From the NCBI RefSeq assembly GCF_000261365.1, contig NZ_AJVC01000003.1:372001-436000 (forward strand): 64,000 nt of DNA, in the 5' to 3' direction. Under the pieces are notes generated by a model, which did no database searches, was not told the DNA's origin, and was given only the letters and a program-made list of their open reading frames with translations. This document shows, piece by piece, positions 45,405 through 55,010 of the stretch. This DNA comes from Herbaspirillum sp. GW103. GTDB lineage: Bacteria; Pseudomonadota; Gammaproteobacteria; Burkholderiales; Burkholderiaceae_D. A program made the translations under genes and the position numbers. Position 1 is the first letter of the stretch, and every line of letters begins with the position of its first letter.

Positions 45405-46322
45405 ATGCCCCTGCCCGAAACTCCCTTCCAGCATCTCGACGCACGCTTTCGCCGCATGGTCATCGACACCGCTCAGGTCGATTGCCTCTACCGGGGTTGC
45501 CGTTGGGCCGAAGGTCCGGTGTGGTTGCCCGCTACCCAGGAACTGATCTGGAGCGACATTCCCAACAACCGCCTGATGCGCTGGTCCGAAGGTGCCGGGG
45601 CGGGCGTATTTCGTCAGCCCTCCCACTTCAACAACGGCAATACGCTGGATCGCGAGGGTCGCATCGTCGCTTGCCTGCATGGCGACCGCGCGGTGGTGCG
45701 TACCGAGCATGACGGCAGCATCACGACGCTGGCCTCGCACTGGCAGGGCAAGCGCCTCAACTCGCCCAATGACGTGGTGGTCAAGTCCGATGGTTCGATC
45801 TGGTTCACCGATCCGGACTACGGCATAAACAGCGATTACGAAGGCTACCAGGCCCAGAGCGAGATCGGCGCCTGCAACGTCTATCGCATCGATGGATCGA
45901 GCGGCGAGATCAGTCTGGTTTCCGGCGACCTGGAGCGTCCCAATGGCCTGGCCTTCTCCACCGATGAAAGCCGGCTCTACATCGCCGACACCGGTCTGAC
46001 TCACCGTGCGGGCGGGCCACATCACATCCGTGTGTTCGATGTGGTCGATGGCACCACGCTCAAGGGCGGGGAGGTGTTTGCCACCATCGATCCGGGCCTG
46101 GCCGACGGTTTCCGGCTGGATGCGCAGGGTAACATCTGGACCTCGGCCGGCGATGGCGTGCATTGCTATGCGCCGGATGGCACCTTGCTGGGCAAGATCC
46201 TGATTCCGGAAGTGGTGTCCAATGTGGTCTTCGGCGGAGCGCGCGGCAATCGCCTCTTCATCACCGCCACCACGTCGCTCTACGCGGTGTACCTGGCGGT
46301 CAACGGGGCCGTGCGGCCCTGA
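45405..46322 (+). CDS. SMP-30/gluconolactonase family protein
   Basis: A 305-residue six-bladed beta-propeller lactonase. Metal-binding and catalytic regions: CRWAEGPVW (Glu, about residue 30), RLNSPNDVVV (Asn, about 115), RPNGLAFSTDE (about 170) and ADGFRLDAQGNIW (Asp, about 222). Such enzymes hydrolyse sugar lactones such as gluconolactone. TAGGAGA precedes ATG 45405; the frame from 45306 adds an implausible leader. No sugar dehydrogenase is adjacent. Confidence 0.87.
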   Translation: MPLPETPFQHLDARFRRMVIDTAQVDCLYRGCRWAEGPVWLPATQELIWSDIPNNRLMRWSEGAGAGVFRQPSHFNNGNTLDREGRIVACLHGDRAVVRTEHDGSITTLASHWQGKRLNSPNDVVVKSDGSIWFTDPDYGINSDYEGYQAQSEIGACNVYRIDGSSGEISLVSGDLERPNGLAFSTDESRLYIADTGLTHRAGGPHHIRVFDVVDGTTLKGGEVFATIDPGLADGFRLDAQGNIWTSAGDGVHCYAPDGTLLGKILIPEVVSNVVFGGARGNRLFITATTSLYAVYLAVNGAVRP

Positions 46323-46346
46323 GCGGCCGCAGCCGCGCCGTCTGCA

Positions 46347-47237
46347 TCACTGGCCCGGTGTGCGCACCGGGCGCGTCTTTTTCATGGTCACGCCCAGTCC
46401 GGCGACGATGGCCACGGCACCGGTCATCATCGACACCGACAGCGTCTCGCCCAGGATCCACGCCGAGGCCAGTACGCCAAACAGGGGCGAGAGCGCATTC
46501 AACATCAGCGCCTTCACGCCCAGGCGCGCTACCACCCAGTTGAACAGGGCGACACTGACGATGCTCACCAACACGCCGTGATAAGCGCTCTGCAGCAGCA
46601 GTGCCGACGTCGGCTTGCTGAAGGTCTGCGTGCCCAGCCACGGCAGCGCCAGCAGCACGCAGAGCAGTGACAGCACTTGCGTGAGCGCCACCGCATCCAG
46701 CGGCGCAATCTTCCAGGCGCGATTGAGCATCAGGTAACTCGACCACATCAGCGCCGAGAGCACGAACAGCAGATCGCCCCGCCACGCGCCATCCGGAACC
46801 AGTGCGCCGCTGGCGAGGATGCCATTGAGCGCCACCAGTACCAGCCCCGCCAGCAGCAGCGCCACACCCCACAGAGAGATGCGTTCGCGCTGCCCCAGAG
46901 CGAAGCGGCTGATCGCCATGCCGAACAAGGGTGTCAAGGCCGGATGGATCAGCGCGCCGTGCGAAGCCGGTGCGTAGTTCACGCCCGCCACCAGCACCAG
47001 GCTGAACAAGGGACCTGACAGCAGGAACAACACCAGCCCGCGTCCCCAGCCAACACCGCAGGCATGCCAGAGCCCGCGCCGCCATGCGAAGGGCAGGATC
47101 AGCAGGCCGCTGGTGAGAAAGCGCATCAAGGTCGCATCCAGGGGCGTGAGCCCTTGCTGGAAACCATAGCGCGAGATCACGGGCTGCACACCCCAGATCA
47201 GCGCGACCAGGATGCCGGAGAGGAGCGGAGCAGGCAT
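46347..47237 (-). CDS. EamA/DMT-family transporter
   Basis: A 296-residue protein with about ten membrane segments in two EamA repeats: N-terminal 'GILVALIWGVQPVISRYGFQ' and C-terminal 'LSPLFGVLASAWILGETLSV'. Substrate unknown; exporters of this type move amino acids or aromatic compounds. The start at 47237 matches the first membrane helix; the long upstream extension to 47540 is not coding-like. It is divergent from an AraC-type regulator, the usual arrangement for a regulated exporter. Confidence 0.85.
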   Translation of the reverse strand: MPAPLLSGILVALIWGVQPVISRYGFQQGLTPLDATLMRFLTSGLLILPFAWRRGLWHACGVGWGRGLVLFLLSGPLFSLVLVAGVNYAPASHGALIHPALTPLFGMAISRFALGQRERISLWGVALLLAGLVLVALNGILASGALVPDGAWRGDLLFVLSALMWSSYLMLNRAWKIAPLDAVALTQVLSLLCVLLALPWLGTQTFSKPTSALLLQSAYHGVLVSIVSVALFNWVVARLGVKALMLNALSPLFGVLASAWILGETLSVSMMTGAVAIVAGLGVTMKKTRPVRTPGQ

Positions 47238-47407
47238 GGCGAAATCGTTGAATGAAAACCGTACAGTAGGGTAGGTCGGGTTGACTGACTTTCGTACTTG
47301 GGTCAAGAATGTTTGAATTTCCGCCAAACTGCGAGGGGAGCTTCGTGATGGCGGTGTTTCAATGATCGGGCGCTCATCTTCGAATGTACGCCAAGCGAGA
47401 CCAGACC

Positions 47408-48220
47408 ATGCGCAAGCCTTCTCCCTCCCGTTCCCCGCTGCCCATCGACCGCGTGGATCGTATCGCGCGCCCCGTGGTGGCGGCCGGGGCCGATTATGCG
47501 CGCGGTTCGCTGCAGGCCTGGCACAGCCATCGCCGGGCACAGTTGCTGTTCGGACTGGGTGGATTGATGCAGGTGGTGACGCAGGATGGTGCCTGGGTGG
47601 TGCCGCCGCAGCACGCGGTGTGGATTCCTTCCGGGCGCGAGCACCAGAGCCGCATGCTCTTGCCGGTGACTACCTGCAGCGCCTTTGTCGAGCCCGAACA
47701 TGCGCCCCGCGCCGCGCAGACCTGCCAGGTGCTGGAAGTGCACCCGCTGCTGCGCGAGCTGCTGATCGAAGCCACCCGCATCGATCCGCACTACGCACCC
47801 CATAGCCGCGAAGAAACCCTGATGCACCTGCTGCTCAAGGAGATCGGCCGGGCCCGCGAGATTCCAATGCACGTGCCGCTGCCGCAGGAGGAGAAGTTGG
47901 GGGCGCTGTGCCGGGATTTCATGCGGGCGCCGTCGATTCGCTCGCGTCCGGCCGAGTGGGCGGCGCAACTGCACATGAGCGAGCGCAGCTTCACCCGCAA
48001 ATTCCTGGCGCAGACCGGCATGGGCTTCCAGCAATGGCGGCTGCGCGCCTGCATCGTCAACGCGATCTCGCGGCTGGCGCTGGGGCATTCGGTGACGGCC
48101 ATTGCCTATGACCTGGGCTATGAACAGCCGGCGACCTTTTCGACCATGTTCAGGCGCATGACGGGGCAGGTCCCCTCCGCCCACGTGGCGGCCCTGGCGG
48201 CGCATGGTGGCAGCCCGTAA
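47408..48220 (+). CDS. AraC family transcriptional regulator
   Basis: A 270-residue regulator. N-terminal cupin-type ligand domain (about residues 20-130; 'AWHSHRRAQLLFGLGGLMQV', 'PPQHAVWIPSGREHQSRML') and C-terminal AraC double HTH (about 165-260; 'HMSERSFTRKFLAQTGMGFQ' and YDLGYEQPATFSTMFRRMTG). This AraC_N-like class usually controls a divergent exporter, here the EamA gene 170 bases away. ATG 47384 is an alternative start. Confidence 0.87.
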   Translation: MRKPSPSRSPLPIDRVDRIARPVVAAGADYARGSLQAWHSHRRAQLLFGLGGLMQVVTQDGAWVVPPQHAVWIPSGREHQSRMLLPVTTCSAFVEPEHAPRAAQTCQVLEVHPLLRELLIEATRIDPHYAPHSREETLMHLLLKEIGRAREIPMHVPLPQEEKLGALCRDFMRAPSIRSRPAEWAAQLHMSERSFTRKFLAQTGMGFQQWRLRACIVNAISRLALGHSVTAIAYDLGYEQPATFSTMFRRMTGQVPSAHVAALAAHGGSP

Positions 48221-48382
48221 GCCGCTTGTTAGGTAAATTCCTTCATATTCTGGCTCACTCTGGTGTAAATTAGACCGACATCGTACAACCTGCCGGACCA
48301 CCGGTGTGACGATGGCATCCGCGCAGGGGCTGCGGATCAAACAACAACGATAGTTCGCCTTACTCGGGAGGATTGATTCACC

Positions 48383-50077
48383 ATGTCATTTCTGCAATCG
48401 CTGCGCGTGTCTGCGCGGCTGGCCTTGCTGTCCGCTTTATTCCTGGTCGCCATGCTGTTCATGGTGAGCTGGAGCATCCTCAGTCTGCGCAGCATCAGCG
48501 CCCAGGAGCGCCAGATGTACAAGGAGCAGGTGGCGCCGATGCAGACGCTCAATACCGCCGCTCTGGCTATGGCGATCCACTTCCGGCGCGGTTATTCCTA
48601 CCTCTATCCGAATGTGGGAGACCCCAATTCCCGCGCCGGTACGCGGGCTTTCAATCAAAAGGCGGAAGCACAGATCCAGGCTGCCTTTGATTATCTGCAG
48701 CGGGCTGAAAAGACTCCCGAACTGGAGCCGCTGGTGGCGACCCTGAACCAGGCCTGGCCGGTATATCGTCAGTCGTTCCAGACCTTGATGGAAAAGGCGG
48801 ACCAGGGCGATACCGCAGGCGCGCTGGCCGAGTTGCAGAAGAATACCGATCCGGCGCACGTCAAGCTGCGCGACGTCTTCTTGAAGATCGTCAAGATCTA
48901 TGACCAGGCGGTGCAGGACCACATCGATCGTTCGGCTGCAAGCGTCGAACGCACAGCCTGGTATCTGGTGGCCTTGCTGGGCGCGATGGTGGTGCTGGGG
49001 CTGGCCTTCGCGGCGCTGATCCAGCGCTCGATCACGCGCCAGCTGGGCGGCGAGCCGCGTTATGCGATGGAAGTGGCGCAGACCATCGCGCAGGGCGATC
49101 TGGCCAGTGCGGTGCGCTTGCGTGAGGGGGACCGTCACAGCCTGCTGGCTGCCATGGAAGGCATGCGCTTGCGTCTGTCGCATCTGGTGCAGGAGGTCTA
49201 CAAAAGCTGCCACGCCATCGATACCGGCGCCTCCGAGATCGCCGACGGCAATCTGAATCTGAGCCAGCGCACCGAAGAACAGGCTTCCAATCTGGAGGAA
49301 ACGGCGGCGTCCATGGAGCAACTGACCGGCTCGGTCAGGCACAACGCACAGACTGTGGGTCAGGCCGTGCAGCGTGCCGATGCGGTGAGCCATGCCGCCA
49401 GCCAGGGCGGCGAAGCGGTGGCGGGCGTGGTGGCGCTGATGGGCGACATCGCCTCCAGTTCGGCGCGCATCAAGGAGATCATCACGGTGATCGATGGCAT
49501 TGCCTTCCAGACCAATATTCTGGCGCTCAATGCGGCGGTGGAGGCGGCGCGCGCCGGCGAGCAGGGGCGCGGATTTGCCGTGGTGGCGTCGGAGGTGCGC
49601 ACGCTGGCCCATCGCTCAGCCCAGGCTGCGCGCGAAATCAAGATCCTCATCGAGGAGAGCGTGAGCAAGGTGGACAGCGGTTATGCCAAGGTGCAGGAGG
49701 CATCGGAGGCCATCGGAGGTGTGGTGACGCAGGTGCGTCAGGTGGCGGCGCTGGTCGGCGAGATTGGTGTGTCCACTCAGGAGCAGACCCAGGGCATTTC
49801 CCAGGTCGGCACCGCCGTGGAGCAACTCGACGATGTGACCCAGCAGAACGCGGCATTGGTGGAGCAATCCGCCGCCGCAGCGGAAAGCCTGAGCGCTCAG
49901 GCCAGCAAATTGGTTACGCTGATGCAGTCCTTCAGACTGCCCGGTGAGACGGGCGCGGCAGCACCCGTGATTTCGGCAGCACCCGTGATTTCGGCAGCAC
50001 CCGTGATTTCGGCAGCACCCGTGATTTCGGCAGCACCCGTGATTTCGGCTGCACCGGCTGCGCTGTCGCTGACCTGA
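48383..50077 (+). CDS. Methyl-accepting chemotaxis protein with tandem-repeat tail
   Basis: A 564-residue receptor: first membrane helix (about residues 10-35), four-helix-bundle periplasmic sensor (about 36-190), second membrane helix (about 193-215), HAMP, and the cytoplasmic signalling domain with the conserved tip '[20 protein letters not shown]' followed by [11 protein letters not shown]. It relays ligand signals to CheA. The tail carries five copies of APVISA. GGAGG precedes the ATG. No pentapeptide NWETF for CheR tethering is visible. Confidence 0.92.
   Translation: MSFLQSLRVSARLALLSALFLVAMLFMVSWSILSLRSISAQERQMYKEQVAPMQTLNTAALAMAIHFRRGYSYLYPNVGDPNSRAGTRAFNQKAEAQIQAAFDYLQRAEKTPELEPLVATLNQAWPVYRQSFQTLMEKADQGDTAGALAELQKNTDPAHVKLRDVFLKIVKIYDQAVQDHIDRSAASVERTAWYLVALLGAMVVLGLAFAALIQRSITRQLGGEPRYAMEVAQTIAQGDLASAVRLREGDRHSLLAAMEGMRLRLSHLVQEVYKSCHAIDTGASEIADGNLNLSQRTEEQASNLEETAASMEQLTGSVRHNAQTVGQAVQRADAVSHAASQGGEAVAGVVALMGDIASSSARIKEIITVIDGIAFQTNILALNAAVEAARAGEQGRGFAVVASEVRTLAHRSAQAAREIKILIEESVSKVDSGYAKVQEASEAIGGVVTQVRQVAALVGEIGVSTQEQTQGISQVGTAVEQLDDVTQQNAALVEQSAAAAESLSAQASKLVTLMQSFRLPGETGAAAPVISAAPVISAAPVISAAPVISAAPVISAAPAALSLT
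49961..50050 (+). repeat. Five tandem 18-bp repeats in the chemotaxis receptor gene
   Basis: Five units of GCACCCGTGATTTCGGCA, with only the last base of unit five changed (A to T). Each encodes APVISA, so the reading frame is kept whatever the copy number. Confidence 0.95.
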
Positions 50078-50085
50078 CCGCACGC

Positions 50086-50116
50086 ATAAAAAAGGCCGGA
50101 GCAATTCACTCCGGCC
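50086..50116 (-). terminator. Rho-independent terminator of dadA
   Basis: The stem GGCCGGAG / CTCCGGCC (50094-50116) with loop CAATTCA is followed on the minus strand by TTTTTTATG. It sits 55 bases past the dadA stop. Confidence 0.8.
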
Positions 50117-50170
50117 AACCATTCTGCGAGGGATGCAGAAGAGACTATCGAGGATGGACCCGTTCGCTCA

Positions 50171-51472
50171 TCAGGCGCCTGCCAGGCGCGGTGTCTGCAC
50201 GTGGCCGCCCGAGGACAGGTAGCGCGCTACCGACAGGTCTTCATGGGCGATGGCGGGGCGGCGGCCCGAGATCAGGTCGGCCAGCAACTGGCCCGAGCCG
50301 CAGGACATGGTCCAGCCCAGCGTGCCGTGGCCGGTGTTGATGTACAGGTTCGACACTGGCGTGGCACCGACCACCGGCGTGCCGTCCGGCGTCATCGGGC
50401 GCAGCCCGGTCCAGAAGCTGGCTTGACTGGTATCACCGGCACCGGGGAAGAGGTCGTTGACCACCAGTTCCAGCGTGGCGCGTCGCTTGGCCTTGAGGGC
50501 CGTGTCATAGCCGACGATCTCGGCCATGCCGCCCACGCGGATGCGGTCGTCGAAACGGGTAACGGCGATCTTGTAGGTCTCATCAAGAATGGTCGAGACC
50601 GGAGCGGCCGAGGCATCGGTGATCGGTACGGTGATCGAGTAACCCTTGAGCGGATACACCGGAATGGCAGGCAGCCCCGGCACCTCGCGCAACATCTGCG
50701 GCGAGTAGGGACCGAGGGCCACCACGTAGCTGTCGGCTTGTACCAGTTCCTTGCCGCAGACCACGCCGGCGATCTTGCCACCGGCCATGGTGAGGGCGTC
50801 GATGGAGACGCCATAGCGGAACTTCACGCCCAGTTGCTCGGCCATCTGCGCCAAGCGCGTGGTGAAGAGCTGGCAGTCGCCGGTTTCATCGTTGGGCAGG
50901 CGCAGGCCGCCGGTGAGCTTGCCGCGGACTTTTTCCAGTGCCGGTTCGGCGCCGCCCAGTTGCCCGGGCGTCAGCAGTTCGAAGGGGACACCGGCTTCCT
51001 GCAGCACGGCGATGTCCTTGGCGGCGCCATCGAGCTGCTCCTGCGAGCGGAACAGTTGCAGCGTGCCTTGCTGGCGGCCTTCATAGGGGATGCCGACGTC
51101 GGCGCGCAGGTCGCGCAGGCAGTCGCGGCTGTATTCGGCCAAGCGCACCATGCGTTCCTTGTTGACGGCGTAGCTGTCGGCATTGCAGTTGCGCAGCATC
51201 TGCCACATCCAGCGCAGTTGATTGAGGGTGCCGTCCGGGCGGATGGCCAGCGGGGCGTGTTCCTGGAACATCCACTTGATGGCCTTGAGCGGAATGCCGG
51301 GTGCAGCCCACGGTGAAGCGTAGCCGGGGGAAATCTGGCCGGCATTGCCGAAGGAGGTCTCCAGCGCGGGGCCGGGCTGGCGGTCCAGCACGGTCACGTC
51401 GTGGCCGGCCCTGGCCAGATACCAGGCGCTGGTGACCCCGATGACACCGCTTCCAAGAATGACGACGCGCAT
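50171..51472 (-). CDS. dadA: D-amino acid dehydrogenase small subunit
   Basis: A 433-residue FAD enzyme that oxidises D-alanine and other D-amino acids to keto acids at the inner membrane. The N-terminal dinucleotide fold is [18 protein letters not shown] (residues 3-20), and family stretches '[20 protein letters not shown]' and '[20 protein letters not shown]' are DadA-specific. GGGAG precedes ATG 51472; the 51505 start adds a leader without support. It is divergent from an Lrp-type regulator gene, as in many alanine-catabolism loci, but no alanine racemase gene is nearby. Confidence 0.93.
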   Translation of the reverse strand: MRVVILGSGVIGVTSAWYLARAGHDVTVLDRQPGPALETSFGNAGQISPGYASPWAAPGIPLKAIKWMFQEHAPLAIRPDGTLNQLRWMWQMLRNCNADSYAVNKERMVRLAEYSRDCLRDLRADVGIPYEGRQQGTLQLFRSQEQLDGAAKDIAVLQEAGVPFELLTPGQLGGAEPALEKVRGKLTGGLRLPNDETGDCQLFTTRLAQMAEQLGVKFRYGVSIDALTMAGGKIAGVVCGKELVQADSYVVALGPYSPQMLREVPGLPAIPVYPLKGYSITVPITDASAAPVSTILDETYKIAVTRFDDRIRVGGMAEIVGYDTALKAKRRATLELVVNDLFPGAGDTSQASFWTGLRPMTPDGTPVVGATPVSNLYINTGHGTLGWTMSCGSGQLLADLISGRRPAIAHEDLSVARYLSSGGHVQTPRLAGA

Positions 51473-51578
51473 GCTGAACTCCCCGTGTTGATGATGCCGC
51501 TGCAATAGGCTGGTGGATTAGAAGATTCAGCTATCATATGGGTGAATAAGCAGTGTTTGTTCGCGTATTTATGGCTGA

Positions 51579-51599
51579 TTTCATGAACGATTCATGAAA
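51579..51599. promoter_or_regulatory. Perfect dyad TTTCATGAA-N3-TTCATGAAA near the Lrp-type gene start
   Basis: A 9-bp inverted repeat with CGA in the middle lies in the dadA/Lrp divergent region; a further TTTCATGA half-site overlaps the ATG at 51624. It is a candidate autoregulatory operator. Confidence 0.5.
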
Positions 51600-51623
51600 A
51601 TGGCGCTGAAACGGGAAAATTTC

Positions 51624-52112
51624 ATGAGAACTCAGCAACAGTCCGTCCGCACCCTCGACAAACTCGATCATCGCATCCTGGCGGTGCTGCAAAAGGATGG
51701 CCGCATCTCCATGAAGGAACTGGGCGAGCAGGTCGGCCTGTCGGTCACGCCCTGCATCGAACGGGTCAGGCGCATGGAGCGCGATGGCGTCATCAGCGGG
51801 TATTACGCGCGCGTCAATCCGGAGTCATTGGGGGCGACCTTGCTGGTGTTCGTGGAAATCACGCTCAACCACAAGTCCGGCAACATGTTCGAACAGTTCC
51901 GCCGTGAGGTGCTGCGCATTCCCGAGGTGCAGGAGTGTCACCTGGTCTCGGGCGACTTCGACTACCTCATCAAGGCGCGCATCCGCGGCATGGCCGAATA
52001 CCGCAAGCTGCTCGGCGACATCCTGCTGCAACTGCCCGGGGCGGCGCAGTCCAAGAGCTATGTGGTGATGGAAGAGATCAAGGAAACCCTGGCGCTGCCG
52101 CTGGATGATTGA
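51624..52112 (+). CDS. Lrp/AsnC family regulator (dadA neighbour)
   Basis: A 162-residue Lrp-type protein: HTH at about residues 10-60 ('MKELGEQVGLSVTPCIERVR') and a RAM ligand domain (about 70-155; 'VQECHLVSGDFDYLIKARIR'). It is close to Lrp/BkdR/DadR proteins, which bind alanine or leucine and activate dadA. GGGAAA before ATG 51624 supports this start; 51594 would place the start inside the dyad. Divergent position suggests control of dadA. Confidence 0.88.
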   Translation: MRTQQQSVRTLDKLDHRILAVLQKDGRISMKELGEQVGLSVTPCIERVRRMERDGVISGYYARVNPESLGATLLVFVEITLNHKSGNMFEQFRREVLRIPEVQECHLVSGDFDYLIKARIRGMAEYRKLLGDILLQLPGAAQSKSYVVMEEIKETLALPLDD

Positions 52113-52348
52113 GCCCGGCAGAGGCCTGTACAGATTGACGTACGGATAACAGTACAGTGGCCGGACAGTTCCGGTACGCAAAGCAGACACCAGCATCAGT
52201 CACTACAGTACAGATAGCTGCCATGTCCTTGCGTGCGCGGCTTGACAGGCACTGTGCTTGAATCCGTCGTGTCTTCCTGTGCATTCCGGTTGGGACGTGT
52301 GTGACCTAGACTTCACCTACACTGGACTCCACTCCGACCCGAGACATC

Positions 52349-54676
52349 ATGCCTTCCAAACCAAGAATCGAGCAATACAATCAACCCGCAGGCGGCTGGG
52401 GCGCACTGAAATACGTGGCGCTGAACCTGGTCAAGGAACACGTGGCCGACGGCAAGGGCTTGCGTACCCTGTTGTCGCAGAACCAGCCTGACGGCTTTGA
52501 TTGCCCCGGTTGCGCATGGCCGGACCGCGAACACACCTCCACCTTCGAATTCTGCGAAAACGGCGTCAAGGCCGTGGCCGCCGAAGCCACCAAGAAGCGC
52601 GTCACCCCCGAGTTCTTCGAGAAGCACACCGTCACCGAGCTGATGCAGCAATCGGATTACGAGCTGGAAGAACACGGCCGCCTGACCCATCCCATGGTGT
52701 ACGACGCCGCCACCGACAAGTACAAGAAGATCGACTGGTCCGCCGCCTTCGAGCTGATGGCCAAGCACCTGAACGCCTTGCCCGATCCGGACATGGCTGA
52801 CTTCTATGTATCCGGCCGCGCCAGCAACGAAGCGGCCTTCCTGTTCCAGCTGTTCGTGCGCCAGTACGGTACCAACAATTTCCCCGACTGCTCCAACATG
52901 TGCCACGAGCCCACCAGCGTGGGCCTGCCGGGCACGGTCGGCATCGGCAAGGGCACGGTGCTGCTGGAAGACTTCGATCATTGCGACACGCTGCTGCTGT
53001 TCGGCCAGAACCCGGCCACCAATCACCCGCGCATGATGGGCGAGCTGCGCCACGCTTCCAAGCGCGGTGCCACCATCGTGGCCATCAACCCCTTGAAGGA
53101 ACGCGGTCTGGAACGCTTTGCCGATCCGCAGAGCAAGGTCGAGATGCTGACCATGGGCAGCACCCGCATCAGTTCCATGTTCATCCACCCCACGCTGGGG
53201 GGCGATCTGGCGCTGATCAAGGGCGTCATCAAGCGCACCATCGAACTGGATGACGCGGCCAAGGTGGCCGGTACAGAGCGCGTCATCGACGTGAAGTTCA
53301 TCGAGGAACACACGGCCGGCTTCGAGGAATTCGCCGCCCAGGCGCGCGCCGAAAGCTGGGACGACATCGTCGCCGAGTCCGGCGTCTCGCGCGAGGACAT
53401 CGAGAAACTGGCCCAGGTCTACGTCAAGGGCAAGGCCGTGATCGCCACCTGGGGCATGGGCCTGACCCAGCACAAGTACGCGGTGGCTACCATTCAGCTG
53501 CTGTCAAACATGATGATGCTGCGCGGGAACATCGGTCGTCGGGGCGCCGGGCTGTGCCCGGTGCGCGGCCACTCCAACGTGCAGGGTGACCGCACGGTCG
53601 GCATCGACGAGAAACCGACCCCGGCCTTCCTGGATCGTCTGGAACAGGTGTTCGGTTTCAAGGCCCCGCGCCATCACGGCAATGACACCGTGGGTTCGGT
53701 CATGGCCATGCTGGAAGGCCGCACCAAGGTCTTCATCGGTCTGGGTGGCAATTTCGCCATGGCCACGCCCGACACCCCGCGCACCTTCGAGGCCATGCGC
53801 TCCTGCAACCTGACGGTGCACATCACCACCAAGCTCAACCGCAGCCACCTGGTGCATGGCCGCGATGCGCTGATCCTGCCGACCATGGGCCGCACCGAGA
53901 TCGACCTGCAAAAGTCCGGTCCGCAAGGCGTGACGGTGGAAGATTCGATGAGCATGGTGCACGTCTCCTACGGCATCAACAAGCCGGCTTCCGAACACCT
54001 GATGTCGGAGACGGCCATCGTGGCGCACCTGGCCGAAGCCACCATGAAGTCGCGCAACAATGGTCCGAAGATCGACTGGCTGTGGTACGCCGAGGATTAT
54101 TCGCGCATCCGCGATGCCATCGAGAAGGTATATGACGCCTTCAAGGGCTACAACGAACGCATCGCCAATCCGGGCGGCTTCCACCTGGGCGTGGCCTCGC
54201 GCGACCGCGTCTGGAAGACCGGCAGCGGCAAGGCCAACTTCATCGTCCATGAGATCCCCAAGGACACGCCCATCCATCGCGCCCGCGCGATCCATGGCGA
54301 GAAGCTCTTGACCCTGATGACCACCCGTTCGCACGACCAGTACAACACCACCATCTATGGCATGGACGACCGTTATCGCGGCGTGTTTGGCCAGCGCCGC
54401 GTGGTCTTCATCAACCCGGCGGACCTGCAGATGCTGGGTTTGAAGGATGGTGAATGGGTCGACATCACCAGCGTCTGGGATGACGGCGTGGAGCGCCGCG
54501 CCGATGGTTTCCTGCTGGTGGAATATGACATTCCGCGCGGTTGTATCGGCAGTTACTATCCCGAGACCAACCCGCTGGTGCCGCTGGAAAGCTTTGCCGA
54601 CAAGGCGCGTACGCCTACTTCCAAGTCCATTCCGGTGCTGTTGTCGCGTTCGGCGGTACAGCGTTCGGCGGCGTGA
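52349..54676 (+). CDS. FdhF/YdeP family molybdopterin oxidoreductase
   Basis: A 775-residue molybdopterin (bis-MGD) oxidoreductase of the YdeP type. The N-terminus has DGFDCPGCAWPDREHTSTFE, typical of YdeP rather than the CxxCxxxC cluster motif of formate dehydrogenases. The body has 'CSNMCHEPTSVGLPGTVGIG', 'FGQNPATNHPRMMGELRHAS' and a C-terminal MGD-binding domain 'MTTRSHDQYNTTIYGMDDRY'. E. coli YdeP is linked to acid resistance; substrate is unknown. The small winged-helix gene follows 11 bases later. Confidence 0.9.
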   Translation: MPSKPRIEQYNQPAGGWGALKYVALNLVKEHVADGKGLRTLLSQNQPDGFDCPGCAWPDREHTSTFEFCENGVKAVAAEATKKRVTPEFFEKHTVTELMQQSDYELEEHGRLTHPMVYDAATDKYKKIDWSAAFELMAKHLNALPDPDMADFYVSGRASNEAAFLFQLFVRQYGTNNFPDCSNMCHEPTSVGLPGTVGIGKGTVLLEDFDHCDTLLLFGQNPATNHPRMMGELRHASKRGATIVAINPLKERGLERFADPQSKVEMLTMGSTRISSMFIHPTLGGDLALIKGVIKRTIELDDAAKVAGTERVIDVKFIEEHTAGFEEFAAQARAESWDDIVAESGVSREDIEKLAQVYVKGKAVIATWGMGLTQHKYAVATIQLLSNMMMLRGNIGRRGAGLCPVRGHSNVQGDRTVGIDEKPTPAFLDRLEQVFGFKAPRHHGNDTVGSVMAMLEGRTKVFIGLGGNFAMATPDTPRTFEAMRSCNLTVHITTKLNRSHLVHGRDALILPTMGRTEIDLQKSGPQGVTVEDSMSMVHVSYGINKPASEHLMSETAIVAHLAEATMKSRNNGPKIDWLWYAEDYSRIRDAIEKVYDAFKGYNERIANPGGFHLGVASRDRVWKTGSGKANFIVHEIPKDTPIHRARAIHGEKLLTLMTTRSHDQYNTTIYGMDDRYRGVFGQRRVVFINPADLQMLGLKDGEWVDITSVWDDGVERRADGFLLVEYDIPRGCIGSYYPETNPLVPLESFADKARTPTSKSIPVLLSRSAVQRSAA

Positions 54677-54687
54677 TGGAGGCGGAC

Positions 54688-54972
54688 ATGAGCATCATCG
54701 AAATGTCCGCCCCGCAGGATGCGGATTTGCAGGCCCGCGCGCAGCAGATGGGCGTGCCGCCCGAAGTGCTGCTGATCGTCGAAACCCTGCAGGCCGATGC
54801 CGAAGAGAAAGAGGGCGGGGCGCTGTCGCTGGCGCGCTTGTCCAAGCGCACGCAATTGCGCATGAGTACCTTGCGGCGGTTTCTCTCGGCGCTGGAAGAG
54901 GCTGGTGTGGTGAAGGTCGAGATGAATGAGGATGGGACCGGCAGCGTGAGCTTGCTGGTGTCGCCTCAGTAA
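54688..54972 (+). CDS. Small winged-helix-like protein downstream of the YdeP-type gene
   Basis: Not recognised at family level. A 94-residue protein with an acidic helical N-terminal half ('QQMGVPPEVLLIVETLQADA') and a helix-turn-helix-like stretch 'LARLSKRTQLRMSTLRRFLS' followed by ALEEAGVVKVEMNEDGTGSV, which reads as recognition helix plus wing. GGAGG five bases before ATG 54688 decides the start over 54676, which overlaps the upstream stop. Cotranscription suggests it regulates the oxidoreductase or assists its maturation (inference). Confidence 0.6.
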   Translation: MSIIEMSAPQDADLQARAQQMGVPPEVLLIVETLQADAEEKEGGALSLARLSKRTQLRMSTLRRFLSALEEAGVVKVEMNEDGTGSVSLLVSPQ

Positions 54973-55010
54973 ATGCGGTTTGCGGTGCACCGATCAGGCG
55001 CGCCGCACAC

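Noticed and set aside
49961..50050. CRISPR-like array
   Set aside because: The units are directly adjacent, 18 bp long, without spacers, and lie in frame inside a chemoreceptor gene.
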